The position numbers were made by a program, and so were the translations under genes. This document shows positions 23,962-34,600 of a stretch of 64,000 bases of DNA, in pieces; within the stretch, counting starts at the first letter, position 1, and each line of letters begins with the position of its first letter. The notes beneath the pieces were generated by a model. The model was not told where the DNA came from and searched no databases. It was given only the letters and a program-made list of their open reading frames with translations. The DNA is from Sphingobacterium alkalisoli (GTDB lineage: Bacteria; Bacteroidota; Bacteroidia; Sphingobacteriales; Sphingobacteriaceae), in contig NZ_SUKA01000003.1 in NCBI RefSeq assembly GCF_005049105.1, positions 62,001 through 126,000 on the forward strand. The letters run 5' to 3'.

Positions 23962-26409
23962 TTACTTGATCCGTCCGCTTTCGCTTTCCAACGCCGAGTT
24001 GCGGGTGCGCTGCGCTTTTGATGCTCCCCGGTTAAATTTATAACTGAAACTAAGCCTGACCTGCCGCGATTCATAATACCCATAACTGGAAGATTCAAAT
24101 CCCGGAAAGCTTTGGGTACTCCTGCTTTGGTTGCCTTTGTAGATATCGGTCACCGCCAATCGCAGCGTAGCCTTTTCTTTCATTAACGTTTTCTGAAGCG
24201 CAAGGTCTACCTGACTGACGGCTCTGCTAAACGTATTCGCACCACTCAAGCGGTTTGAATTATAGCTGGCAAATACTTCGGCCTTCAACTTTAAGGGCAG
24301 CCGAAAGCTTTGCAGTACACTGGCACGCCCTGCGAGCTGTTGCAGATCGAAATTTCGATACTGGTCGAGCGAAACGCTGTTCTGGATGTAATACAGCAAG
24401 CCATTAAACGTCACATCCCACCAAGGGGCTGGCGTAAGATGCTGTGTAAGTGCTAAAGACGAGTGCTTCTGTGTACCCACATTCCGGCTGATCATAACAA
24501 TTTTATCGCGCTCCAGCGTATCGGTTACCCGCGCATTAAATTGATCCGTGTAGGCGAAATTGAAGGAAACAACCGTAGAACTCTTTAGGGAATACAACAG
24601 GGTTAAGCGATGCGTCAACTCGGGGTTTAAGAACGGATTTCCTTGCCAGAAGGAAAGCTCATCAAGCATATAGATAAATGGGTTCAAGTCCTGATAGGCG
24701 GGTCTTTCAATGCGTTTTCCATAGGATAGCGACAGGTTCTGGTTCTCCGTGGGCTGCAGCGTAATGGAGAAAAATGGAAAAAGGTTGGTGTAATTTCGGT
24801 TGATGTCGTCGTCTACCGCTGAACTGCTTTCCTGATAAGTGAGCCTACCTTTTGAATCGGAAATTTCCATCCGAAGGCCTGCATTGAACGAAAATTTATC
24901 TATTTGTTGCTTATAGTCCACGTAGGCACTGGAGATACGTTCGTCGAATTGAAAGTCATTTGAGCGGCGATTGTCAAGACTATCTTGCCCTTTGTCGACA
25001 TGGTAAAACCGGGAATCATTGACTGAACCTACCTGCGAGTACTTTAAACCCGATTCGAATTTTCCCTTCCACAGGTCCATGGAATAATCGAGCTTGACTC
25101 CCTTTAAGCTGATCGCTATGCCGTTTAGCGTACGGTACAAGTTTTGGCTGGTAAGTACGTCCTGGTTATCACGGTAGGTGTTCGACTGTAAATTTTTATT
25201 CCACTTGTCGAAAATACCGTAGTCGGCATCGATATTCAACACATGCCCCAATGTGTCTTCAAACTTGTAATTGACATTGAAGTTATAACGGCCGGTGCGC
25301 TGTCCGTAGTAGTCATTGATCGCGTCAAGTGATTCTTCTATCGCGTTGGAAGGTAGCGTTCTGATGGCCGTGCGTGTATCGGTAATTCCTCCTCCAAAAA
25401 TAAAGTTGCCATTCGCCAGAAAGCCAATGGTGTTTTTAGCATTCAGAAAATAATCCACACCGATCTGGGTCGACATTTTTTGGCGCTTGTCGACATCGTC
25501 CGTATGGCTATCGTACGATTTGCCATTTTGTGTGCGGTTGGTTCCGTATAGGTAATTGTAGTTACCCAAGGTATGACTATAGCTGCCATATACATTGATG
25601 TTGTTTACCCGGTGATTCAGGATGATATTTTGGATCTGCTTCGGACTAACCCCATAGGCTACGGCAGTGGTTACTGTTCCGTTGGTGCCTACTACCTGGT
25701 TTTTCTTGGTTCGGATGTTGATGATGCCGGCAGATCCGGTCGCATCGTACTTCGCGCTGGGGCTATTGATGATGTCGATCGATTTGATATTGTTGGACGA
25801 TAGGGATTTTAAGAGATCGGTGAGTTCAGCTCCGGAGAGAAAGGTCTGCCGCCCATCCAGCAGGATCTGTACGCCGCTTTTGCCATTAAGCGTAATGCGG
25901 CTTTCATTTTCGACATGTACACCAGGTGCACGTTTTAGTGCCTCCAACGCGGATACATCCTGCCCGCCGATCGTATTTTCGACGTTATAGCTAATCGTTC
26001 CGCCATTGATCTCCAATACTTTAGCTTTACCCTTAACATCTACGGCTTCCAGCCGATTTTCGGCGGTGGAAAGACTGATCGTGTCCAGGTGGATCCGAGC
26101 TAATTCAAATGGCGGAGATTGATAATCCCGGTATCCGATGTAGTTGACAATGAGTCTGTATCGACCGGGTATTCCGTACCGAAGGCTAAACTGGCCCACG
26201 CTATCCGTGGCGGTGCGGAACACCGTCTGTTGGTCAACATCCTGTAAAGTAACCGTAACAGCAGATAGGGGCAGGCTGTCTTCATCGACTACGGTTCCAG
26301 AGACAACGTGTTCAGTACCTTGTGCGTAAGCACTCGGTGCCAGAACAGTTAGTAAACCAATTAAGAAAGAATACAACACGCAAGGTGTTAATAAAAACCT
26401 GCCGATCAC
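23962..26409 (-). CDS. Outer-membrane TonB-receptor-like beta-barrel protein
   Basis: 815 residues from a GTG at 26409. Signal peptide about 1-29. A carboxypeptidase-regulatory-like domain (VSGTVVDEDSLPLSAVTVTL) precedes a plug-like domain (ISYNVENTIGGQDVSALEAL, then LLDGRQTFLSGAEL and SAKYDATGSAGIINIRTKKN) and an OMP_b-brl_3-type barrel to the C-terminus. It is not a SusC. It starts 1 bp after the stop of the muramidase gene, with no SD visible, which suggests coupled translation. A role in import of muropeptide-derived or other small ligands is an inference from the neighbour. Confidence 0.85.
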   Translation of the reverse strand: MIGRFLLTPCVLYSFLIGLLTVLAPSAYAQGTEHVVSGTVVDEDSLPLSAVTVTLQDVDQQTVFRTATDSVGQFSLRYGIPGRYRLIVNYIGYRDYQSPPFELARIHLDTISLSTAENRLEAVDVKGKAKVLEINGGTISYNVENTIGGQDVSALEALKRAPGVHVENESRITLNGKSGVQILLDGRQTFLSGAELTDLLKSLSSNNIKSIDIINSPSAKYDATGSAGIINIRTKKNQVVGTNGTVTTAVAYGVSPKQIQNIILNHRVNNINVYGSYSHTLGNYNYLYGTNRTQNGKSYDSHTDDVDKRQKMSTQIGVDYFLNAKNTIGFLANGNFIFGGGITDTRTAIRTLPSNAIEESLDAINDYYGQRTGRYNFNVNYKFEDTLGHVLNIDADYGIFDKWNKNLQSNTYRDNQDVLTSQNLYRTLNGIAISLKGVKLDYSMDLWKGKFESGLKYSQVGSVNDSRFYHVDKGQDSLDNRRSNDFQFDERISSAYVDYKQQIDKFSFNAGLRMEISDSKGRLTYQESSSAVDDDINRNYTNLFPFFSITLQPTENQNLSLSYGKRIERPAYQDLNPFIYMLDELSFWQGNPFLNPELTHRLTLLYSLKSSTVVSFNFAYTDQFNARVTDTLERDKIVMISRNVGTQKHSSLALTQHLTPAPWWDVTFNGLLYYIQNSVSLDQYRNFDLQQLAGRASVLQSFRLPLKLKAEVFASYNSNRLSGANTFSRAVSQVDLALQKTLMKEKATLRLAVTDIYKGNQSRSTQSFPGFESSSYGYYESRQVRLSFSYKFNRGASKAQRTRNSALESESGRIK

Positions 26410-26410
26410 G

Positions 26411-27601
26411 TTAGCGATAAATCAGGTACTTCTTTCGCATTTCCTTATACTGGCGCAAACCGGGTTCCCAGCTCTTGCGGATCTGCTCTTCCGTAAGGCC
26501 GGCCTCAATCTGTTCCTTTAGCGTATTTCCGCCTGCCAGTTTTTCGAAGGGAACGATTTCCTTACTTTGCTTCTTGTCAAAAAAGATCTTTTGATCGGGA
26601 TAATTTTGATATAGTTCGATTAACCAGGAAAGGTTTATGCGCTTGGACTGTCTAAGCTTTTTCAGATCAACATTTCGCAGATCTAAGCCGTAGCATTCTT
26701 CGCCCATATAGATCGGTGTCGCGCTCATGCCTTTGATCGCCACGGGCGTAAACGAAAAGGAATAGATTTCTTTTAATGCAGGACTGCCGGTTACAGTAAA
26801 GGGAAATTGCGTGCCGCGTCCTTCACTGAGTATGGTGCCTTCAAAGAGGCAGGTGGATGGATAAAGCAATATAGCCTGATAGGTATTGATATTGGGCGAC
26901 ATATTTACGGGTGGCAGGTACTCCATATCGCGGCTGTAATTCGCCATGGGGATCACCTTGATATTACATTTGATACCGCTCGCTAGCCAACCTTCTCCGT
27001 TGATCATCTGTGCGTACTCGCCAACCGTCATGCCGTGGACGATCGGGACCGGATGCATACCGATATCGGATTTAAAAGCCATATCGAGTATATTGCCGTC
27101 TACAAAGTAACCGTTGGGATTAGGCCGATCCAGTATCAATAGTTCTTTGTCGTGCTCCGCACAGGCTTCCATAACCCGATGCATCGTAGCGATATAGGTG
27201 AAATAGCGCACGCCGATGTCTTGGATATCAAAGACCATAACGTCTACATCAGCCAACATGTCCTTCGTCGGCTTATTGGTCTTGCCGTACAGCGAAACGA
27301 CTGGGATCCCGGTCAACGGATCAACGGCGTCCTTAACTTTTACCCCTGCGCCCACATCGCCACGAAAGCCATGCTCAGGACCGAATACTTTTACAATGTT
27401 GACACCAAGCCCCAGAAGACTATCCACGATAGATTTATTGCCTATCCTTGAAGTTGGGTTGACGACCATACCGACCCTCTTGCCTTTAAGGTAGCTTACG
27501 TATGCGGAGGTCTGTTCAGCTCCGGTACGTATTTGACCAACAGTGGAGGTCGCGATCAGCATAATCGCGCAAAATAGAAACGGAAAGGGGTTTTTCATCA
27601 T
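26411..27601 (-). CDS. namZ: Exo-beta-N-acetylmuramidase NamZ family (DUF1343)
   Basis: About 396 residues. The frame continues upstream to 27853, but the tandem ATGs at 27601/27598 begin a proper signal peptide (MMKNPFPFLFCAIMLIATST), so I place the start there. Family motifs are KRVGMVVNPTSRIG, KVFGPEHGFRGDVGAG, VFDIQDIGVRYFTYIATM and LILDRPNPNG. NamZ enzymes release MurNAc from the non-reducing end of peptidoglycan chains and serve cell-wall recycling. The gene is the first of a pair with the TonB-receptor-like gene. Confidence 0.88.
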   Translation of the reverse strand: MMKNPFPFLFCAIMLIATSTVGQIRTGAEQTSAYVSYLKGKRVGMVVNPTSRIGNKSIVDSLLGLGVNIVKVFGPEHGFRGDVGAGVKVKDAVDPLTGIPVVSLYGKTNKPTKDMLADVDVMVFDIQDIGVRYFTYIATMHRVMEACAEHDKELLILDRPNPNGYFVDGNILDMAFKSDIGMHPVPIVHGMTVGEYAQMINGEGWLASGIKCNIKVIPMANYSRDMEYLPPVNMSPNINTYQAILLYPSTCLFEGTILSEGRGTQFPFTVTGSPALKEIYSFSFTPVAIKGMSATPIYMGEECYGLDLRNVDLKKLRQSKRINLSWLIELYQNYPDQKIFFDKKQSKEIVPFEKLAGGNTLKEQIEAGLTEEQIRKSWEPGLRQYKEMRKKYLIYR

Positions 27602-27901
27602 AATTGTTGTATTGAATGTACGGCTTATGCGCTTTAAACATATTCTACAACTGCTTCCGGATCCGTCCCGATAAGCTAAACAGGATAGACAAGTTAAAAA
27701 TGTGCTCAAAACCTGCCGTAAGATAGGAAATAAAAAATCAAATCCGCAAGAAAACGCATAAAATAGCGACGTAACAGTTACGTTATACTTCCTTCCACTG
27801 ACGGTCGCAATGAAACAATTATTGCTAGCAATATAATCTTTGGAAATGTGCACAATATCACTTATTTTAGGATGTTAATTTAAAGCCGATATTACAATAT
27901 T

Positions 27902-28747
27902 ATGAAAAAGATCTATTTCTTGTTGTTTTCTGTGTTATTCTTCGGATGCGAAAAGAAAGAACCGGCATCAGAGGAATCTGATCAAATAGAATTTATTACA
28001 TACGAGTATATAGACAGGGGTATCGAAGGGACGGTATCCGATATTCATTATGACCAACAGGGAAGGCTAGTTCAGCTTTCATCAGAGCATTATACGTATG
28101 ATAGTAAGGGGAGATTACAGACGATTAAAATTTTTGTTAGTCCGACTGATTTCTTATTGTACACATGCTTGTATGATGAACACGATCGGATTAAAGAAAT
28201 AGTCTGGAATAATGAGGAGCAATACGCCTCCTCTTATTCTAGCATTAGCGTCGATAGTCGATTTACCTATGAGGGTAGTTCTTCGCTACCGAAAGAGGTA
28301 CAAAAATCTAATTTCGATGGACGTCGCTATATCGATAATATATTGAGTTTTCTTAATATAGAGTCAAATCTATCGACGTTTACTACAGCAGGAGGGAACG
28401 CGACAGGCGAGATAAATACAATTGATGGTTGGTTGATAGATCCGCTAACAGCCGTCCAAGAGTCGAAATCGTTTAAATATACCTGGTATTACACGCATGA
28501 CAATAAGCCAAACGTTTTCAGAAAATTATTTGCAGGCCTGAATTGGATGCCGCAATCATTCGCGTCGAAAGGATTTCGAGCAACAGATATTTTTAATACA
28601 AATAATGTAATAGAGGCGACACTGCAATCGGAAGGCAGTACAATTGAAGATGGTTCAGCGACATACGAGTACAAATTTGATGCTAAAGGACGTGTATCCG
28701 AAATTAGAGCGGGATTGGTGCGGTGGACCATACACTATCGGACATAA
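27902..28747 (+). CDS. Lipoprotein with RHS-like YD..GR repeats
   Basis: 281 residues. Lipobox LFFGC (C16). At least four short strands of the form H/T-Y-D-x-x-G-R-L (IHYDQQGRLVQLS, YTYDSKGRLQTIK, YDEHDRIKEI, YKFDAKGRVSEI) resemble the YD-type motif of DUF4595/RHS-like Bacteroidota lipoproteins. Function unknown. It is transcribed away from namZ, with 300 bp of divergent DNA between, in which I see no clear site. Confidence 0.6.
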   Translation: MKKIYFLLFSVLFFGCEKKEPASEESDQIEFITYEYIDRGIEGTVSDIHYDQQGRLVQLSSEHYTYDSKGRLQTIKIFVSPTDFLLYTCLYDEHDRIKEIVWNNEEQYASSYSSISVDSRFTYEGSSSLPKEVQKSNFDGRRYIDNILSFLNIESNLSTFTTAGGNATGEINTIDGWLIDPLTAVQESKSFKYTWYYTHDNKPNVFRKLFAGLNWMPQSFASKGFRATDIFNTNNVIEATLQSEGSTIEDGSATYEYKFDAKGRVSEIRAGLVRWTIHYRT

Positions 28748-28879
28748 ATATCTATATACACTATACACGAGAAGACTGCCGCGTCATTCCTCCTCGTAGT
28801 GACGAACAAGTAGTAACGACATCGTAGTAACATCGACTCCAGGCTCTTCATTACTATGTTTTTGTTTTTCATAATAAGC

Positions 28880-29902
28880 TTATTTATCCCTGTTTTTTGC
28901 TGCTGTATCGACCACATCTTTAATTAATTTCAGTAGTGATTTTTCACCGGCGGCGTCCTGAACCAACTGCCAGATCATAACACCACCTATTTCATGCAAC
29001 GCCAGTGCAGTTTTTCTTCTTATTGTGGGGACACCATTGTAATACACCACCGATCCATCTTTCATAGTCAGCTCATCTTTGTATTCGGCCCCGGGATAAT
29101 CAGATACAATCCTATTATAGGTATAGCTTGTACTATTTGGTCCATTAAAACTGTGCCCATAAAATGGTAAGCCCAGATTGAGTTTATCCTTCGGTACACC
29201 CTTTATCTCATGCCAGTATTGTATGTCTTCTACAGCCATTTCGTAAGGAGCATGTGGTCCAGGTCTAGAGGGATTCCATGGTCCGGTTTTATCGTAAGAC
29301 ATGATATTGACAAAATCTAATTTTTCCAAAGCATCTACAGGTACCTGCCATCCGTATTCCGTGGCCACCGCGGCAGTCATCAGCCGCAGTGAATCTAACG
29401 AAATGCCTAATGCCGTGATAAAACCTTCGTAATGTTCCGTAATTAAGTCACCTTCGAGATCCACATCAATTCCATCTAAATCGTATTCATCCAAAAACTC
29501 GTTTATCGCTGCAATAAAAACCGTTCGGTTTGCAGGCGAAATCAGCTCTTTGTAATACTTTGGAGCCCTACCACCGGCAATGGAGATAAGGATCTTTACC
29601 CCGTGCTGATGAGCGGTATTGACAAACTGTTTTAAGCCTGCCATAGGAGGGAATTTACCTGTTGAATCGGGGTTTGCAAAAGCTATATTAATATGTGTGA
29701 GCGCAGAAAAATCTACACGTTGCAGATCCTTTGTCAAGTCTCCGCGGAAGTATCCCACTACTCTAAACGCTGTAGCGCGAACAGGCACCTCATCATGTGG
29801 TTGAATTTCCGAATGCGAACAATTGATATTCATTAAAAAAAGGAAAATAAAACTGAAATAAGCAATCCATTTTGCTGTGGTGATCTTTTGATTTTTAATC
29901 AT
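28880..29902 (-). CDS. GH18 family glycoside hydrolase (chitinase-like lipoprotein)
   Basis: 340 residues. Lipoprotein signal ending LMNINC (C28). The GH18 catalytic motif D-x-x-D-x-D-x-E is complete: D143-G-I-D-V-D-L-E150, with E150 as acid. Other GH18 marks are ILISIAGG, DFVNIMSYDKTGPW, LGLPFYGHSF and GGVMIWQLVQD. It cleaves beta-1,4 bonds next to GlcNAc by substrate assistance, in chitin or N-glycan cores. It is the last gene of the sigma-fecR-susC-susD-GH18 locus, 97 bp after susD, with a hairpin in the gap. A short single domain without carbohydrate-binding module fits a cell-surface enzyme working beside SusCD. Confidence 0.92.
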   Translation of the reverse strand: MIKNQKITTAKWIAYFSFIFLFLMNINCSHSEIQPHDEVPVRATAFRVVGYFRGDLTKDLQRVDFSALTHINIAFANPDSTGKFPPMAGLKQFVNTAHQHGVKILISIAGGRAPKYYKELISPANRTVFIAAINEFLDEYDLDGIDVDLEGDLITEHYEGFITALGISLDSLRLMTAAVATEYGWQVPVDALEKLDFVNIMSYDKTGPWNPSRPGPHAPYEMAVEDIQYWHEIKGVPKDKLNLGLPFYGHSFNGPNSTSYTYNRIVSDYPGAEYKDELTMKDGSVVYYNGVPTIRRKTALALHEIGGVMIWQLVQDAAGEKSLLKLIKDVVDTAAKNRDK

Positions 29903-29918
29903 TTCTTTTTTTCTTTAT

Positions 29919-29958
29919 CCCTTCCTACTGAATCATTATTTGTATGCAGTAGGGAGGG
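29919..29958. terminator. Hairpin between susD and the GH18 gene
   Basis: CCCTTCCTACTG (29919-29930) pairs with CAGTAGGGAGGG (29947-29958), 12 bp with one G-T-type mismatch. On the transcribed minus strand it is followed by an A-rich tract, not a U-run, so it may protect the susC-susD mRNA 3' end or partly stop transcription and lower GH18 expression. Confidence 0.55.
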
Positions 29959-29999
29959 ATATTGTTAAACTTGAACTTAATCGAAGGCTTTGGCAGACA

Positions 30000-31598
30000 T
30001 TACCATCCTGGATTTGGCTGCAGGTAAGGTTTTAATCCAATTTCGTATGCCGGAATCGGGAGCAACAGGTGTTTTGGTTCCTCAACATTGCTCGCAGCTA
30101 AGCCTCCATATCGCAAACTCGAAAATATATCTGTCCCATTCTGGAAATCATCGGCTATCGTCGTCATCGTGCTTTGCAGCACGCCCCATCGGATGAGGTC
30201 ATTTTTTCTCAAAGCTTCAAAGCATAGCTCCCTTGATCTTTCTTTTTTTAATTCATCGAAAAACGACGTATAATCTAGACCAGTTAAATCCGATAGCGGG
30301 TTGGCGGTGAACTCATCAAAACCGTAGCCGCGTCTCCTCACCCTGTTGATGGCTTCGTATGCTTTGGAAGTTGGGCCGGAATTGAGCTCATTCGCGGCTT
30401 CGGCATACATAAGCAATACGTCAGAGAAGCGCAGCAAAGGAAAGTTTTGAGGCGAGTCGTTAGTAGATTTCGGTGTTACAAGTTCATATTTTCTTCTCCA
30501 TTTTCCCACGTGGCGTTGGTACAGCGTGTGGGTAGGCCACGGTTGCCAATTGGTTTCTTGCGGAACCCCACCTACATTTTGATATCTCCAGGGCGCTATA
30601 GCCCAATCTCTGCGCAGATCCCCCTCCGCGTAAGAATTGTACAATCTAGCGGTTACTTGGATGAAGCCGTACGTATTACCTATCGTAGTATTTGTAGTGG
30701 AAATCCCTGTATTAACACCTACACGGCCCCCTTCGCGGTAAGGACCCGCGGTATTTCCCCAGAACTCTACCTCCCAAATGCTTTCCTGTATGTCGTATTC
30801 ATCTCTAGCATACTTGATGAATATATCTTCATAGGAAGAATTGAGTCGATGAAAGCCACCATCAATCAGCTTAGATGACCACGTAAGAACATCTTGATAT
30901 TTAGTTTTATCGTTAAGCGGATGTCCCGCCATATGCAGATACACTCTCGCCAAGATACCCTGTGCAGCAGATTTAGTAACTCGACCGCCAAAACCTACTG
31001 TCTTTGCATCAGGAAGCAACTTTTCCGCTTCTTCAAGTTCCTTGGTAATAAACGCATAAATTTCGTCTATCGATTTTTGCCGGGCGTTGAAGTTTTCGGC
31101 AGGAAGGCTAATGTTCGTAATCAACGGGACACTTCCCCAATTACTGACCAATAGAAAATAGTAATAAGCCCTCAAAAACTTAGCCTGACCTAATATATTT
31201 GCACGATTTTCTGAAGAAAGTTCTGGTTTGTCGATATATCCAATCACCATGTTTGCCCTGTTTATTCCATCATAGAGAATCTTCCAGAGATTGGTGACGT
31301 ATGGGTCCGATGATGAAAAATCATAGACTTGAGGACCCCTGAAGGTACTGACGGCATAGAATCCTTCGTCTGCTTCGGTGCCCATCCGGCTGATGAGCAC
31401 ATCTCCGTACATACTCCTGTTTCCCAATACGTCGTATACGCCGTTTAACGCAAAATTAATTTGCTCCTCATTTTCATAATAGTTTTCCGGCGAAAGAAAA
31501 TCTTTCGGAACACTATCTAAAAAACGGTCACAAGATCCTAAGGTAAGGAATGAAATGAGTGCAAAAATAGGTAAATATAACGTTATGTTTCTTTTCAT
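30000..31598 (-). CDS. SusD/RagB-type surface lipoprotein
   Basis: 532 residues. The frame is open to 31673, but the ATG at 31598 starts a proper lipoprotein signal (lipobox TLGSC, C23), followed by DRFLDSVPKDFLSPENYYEN. The central TPR region has LGQAKFLRAYYYFLLVSNWG, a SusD hallmark, and the C-terminus reads LKKERSRELCFEALRKNDLI RW. It is encoded 13 bp after susC and forms its glycan-capturing lid. Confidence 0.93.
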   Translation of the reverse strand: MKRNITLYLPIFALISFLTLGSCDRFLDSVPKDFLSPENYYENEEQINFALNGVYDVLGNRSMYGDVLISRMGTEADEGFYAVSTFRGPQVYDFSSSDPYVTNLWKILYDGINRANMVIGYIDKPELSSENRANILGQAKFLRAYYYFLLVSNWGSVPLITNISLPAENFNARQKSIDEIYAFITKELEEAEKLLPDAKTVGFGGRVTKSAAQGILARVYLHMAGHPLNDKTKYQDVLTWSSKLIDGGFHRLNSSYEDIFIKYARDEYDIQESIWEVEFWGNTAGPYREGGRVGVNTGISTTNTTIGNTYGFIQVTARLYNSYAEGDLRRDWAIAPWRYQNVGGVPQETNWQPWPTHTLYQRHVGKWRRKYELVTPKSTNDSPQNFPLLRFSDVLLMYAEAANELNSGPTSKAYEAINRVRRRGYGFDEFTANPLSDLTGLDYTSFFDELKKERSRELCFEALRKNDLIRWGVLQSTMTTIADDFQNGTDIFSSLRYGGLAASNVEEPKHLLLPIPAYEIGLKPYLQPNPGW

Positions 31599-31611
31599 GT
31601 TTGCTATTGAA

Positions 31612-34600
31612 TTAAAAGTTAAATCTAACATCAAATGTGTAGGTTCTGGCTCTTGGATAAGCGGAATAATCAAATCCTTGTGTCAAAGCAGAATAACGTA
31701 CAGAGACCTCAGGATCCATGCCTGAATAATTCGTCCACGTGATAAGATTTTGTGCAGACAGGGATAATTGTGCACTATTGATATTTAGCTTATTTAGAAA
31801 ATTTGCAGGTAGTTCGTATCCCAGCGAAAATGTCTTCAGCCGGATAAAGGAACCGTCCTCGACCGTTCTCGAGGAATATACGCCACGTGGTCCCTGTCCG
31901 TCCAATCGAGCCAGCGTATTGCTTGGATTTTGCGGTGTCCATCGGTCTGTGTAATTGGCGTATTGATTAAGATTCATATAATTCAGCGCATTCCCCTCGA
32001 AGATGATGCGGTTGGCATTCATGATGTCATTGCCGTAAGACCATTGAAAAAATGCATGAACATTAAAGTTTTTATAGTGGAAATTATTCGAGAAACCACC
32101 CGTATGTTTTGGGATAGGATTACCGATAACTGTTCGGTCGTCATCTGTCATATTGAGATCTCCATTAAGGTCTCTATATTTGATATCCCCCGGTTGTACA
32201 TTGGTGGAACCATTTCTGGTTATATCTTCTTTAAGTATATACTGATCATCTACAAGGTTAAAGTCATCATACTGATAAACACCGTCCCAAATGTATCCAA
32301 ATAACTGTGATATTGGTTGTCCCACTTTCGTCTGGTACAAGGGGGCAGATGTGTAGGCGACTTCCCATGGGATGGTGTTGAAAAGCTCAGTTTCATCTCC
32401 GTTGAGCGCCAATATTTTATTTCTGTTGAAACTGATATTAAAATTACTACTCCATTTAAAGTTATCTTTTTCGATATTTACCGTATTCAAAGTTAATTCC
32501 AGACCTTGGTTTCTCACTTTTCCAATATTCATATAAACACGTGGAAATCCCGTAAAATAGGGCATATTGGCATATAATAAGAGATCATGCGTGTCTTTAC
32601 GATAGACATCTGCTGCCAACGTAATCCTGTCGTTGAAGAGGCCTAGATCGTACCCGATGTCCAGTTGTGTGCTCGTTTCCCACTTCAAATCCGGATTAAG
32701 GATCGATAAAGGGATTACTCCTTTCTGCGGCGTTTGGTTGCCGAAAGAATAGTGTGGCAGATGATTGCCATAATCCGCAGGAGGGTTAAAGCTAAGGGAA
32801 GCGAACGGTGCATAATCATCAATTCTATTGTTCCCAGTAGCTCCATAACTTAAACGTAATTTGGATTCGGAAATAAAATCAAGATGCTGCATGAAATCCT
32901 CTCTGCCCATGCGCCACGCGCCTGCCACTGATGGAAAGTAGCCCCATCTGTGTCCAGAGAAAAATTTTGAAGAACCATCCGCCCTGAAATTAGCGGTTAG
33001 ATAATATTTGTATTTGTAATTGTAGTTTACGCGGCCAAGAAAGGAGAGTAATCTGTTATCACTTATCTGCGAAGTGTTCATGAAAGGTGTGCCTTCATCC
33101 AGACCACTTATACCCAGCGTCTCGTTGGGTACATTGGTGGCGGTGAAACCGTGTATATTTTTTGTTCTTCCCTGAAGTGTGATTCCACCCAGAATATCAA
33201 AAAGATGCCTTTTTACCTGTTTATTAAACCGCAATGTATTCTCACTCAGCCAGCTGTTGGTCTCGGTGTAATTTATTGAACCATGAACACCACGCGTATT
33301 GGTCGGTAGGAGCGGCGTGCCACGAGAAGTTTGTGAGTTGAAGAAACTATCGTCGCGGATCACCCTACTGGTAAATCCTCCAGAAGCCTTAAAGGTCAGT
33401 TCATCGGTGATTTTGTACGTAGCATAGGCGTTTGTAGCTAAATTTTTATTGTGTGCTTCTATGAACTCATTTTTGGTGGAAATCAGTGGATTTACTCTAA
33501 AATCATTGGCTTCGTCTACATCGGGATCCAAGAAACTATCTAGTAAGTCAAAGTCACCGCCGGCAATCGGCCTGTATCCCCATATACTGTATAGTAAATA
33601 ACTAGATGCGGATCCACTGGTTCCGGGTTCAGATACAATCCGACCATGTGTCTTCAGCGCACTATAATTGGTGTTCAACCCCACCTTTAATCTGTCAGAC
33701 ACTTGGTGGTCTATATTAAATCTTCCCTGTAACCTTTTCAGTCCCGAATTGATCAATGCGCCTCCTTGATCAAAGAACGATCCCGATATCATGTAATTGG
33801 TCTGCTGGTGACCACCTGATAAAGAAAGATTGTAGTTTTGCAGACTGGCATTTTTGAACATTTCATCTTGCCAATCATAGCCATGTTCGTTCTTGTAAGA
33901 ATCTAGTGTGCGGTCGTTTAAGTACCTGTTTTCAGCAATTTCAGGGTCAAGTTCTATTTGCATCCTCACGAATTCATAAGGATCCATAAGATCCATGGTT
34001 TTTGTTACGCGTTGTAGGCCTGTAGAAGCGTTTAACGCAATGACTGTTTTGCCAGGTTTTCCCTTCTTGGTTTCGATAATAATAACACCATTGGCCGCTC
34101 TAGATCCGTAAATAGCGGTAGCAGACGCATCTTTCAAGATGTCTATTGATAATATGTCCTGCGGATTTAGAGCCGCACTTGTAGGGTCTTCTATCGGAAA
34201 TCCATCGATAACATAAAGTGGAGAGTTGTCCTGTGTGAGCGAGCTTGCACCCCTTATAACGATATTTACCCCGCTTCCCGGTTGCCCATCACCGGAAGAA
34301 ACTTGGACACCGGCGACCCGCCCAGCAAGAGCTTCGTCGAAAGACGCTACCGGAGCTTTTATCAGATCATCCATTTTGACCTGCCCAACCGAACCCGTAA
34401 GGTCCTTTCTATCCACAATACCATATCCCACCACGACCACTTGGTCTATGTCCTGTTGGACGATCTTCATCTGTACGGTTATGTCTGTCTGATTTCCTAT
34501 TTTTAACTCTTGCGGTTGATATCCAATGAAAGTAACAAGCAATATAGATGTAGTATTCGGGACTTCGATAAGAAAATCGCCATGGAGATCGCTCACGATT

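Noticed and set aside
27602-27853. Upstream extension of the NamZ gene by 84 residues
   Set aside because: The extension is Cys/Ser/Phe-rich and unlike the family; the start at 27601/27598 gives a normal signal peptide.
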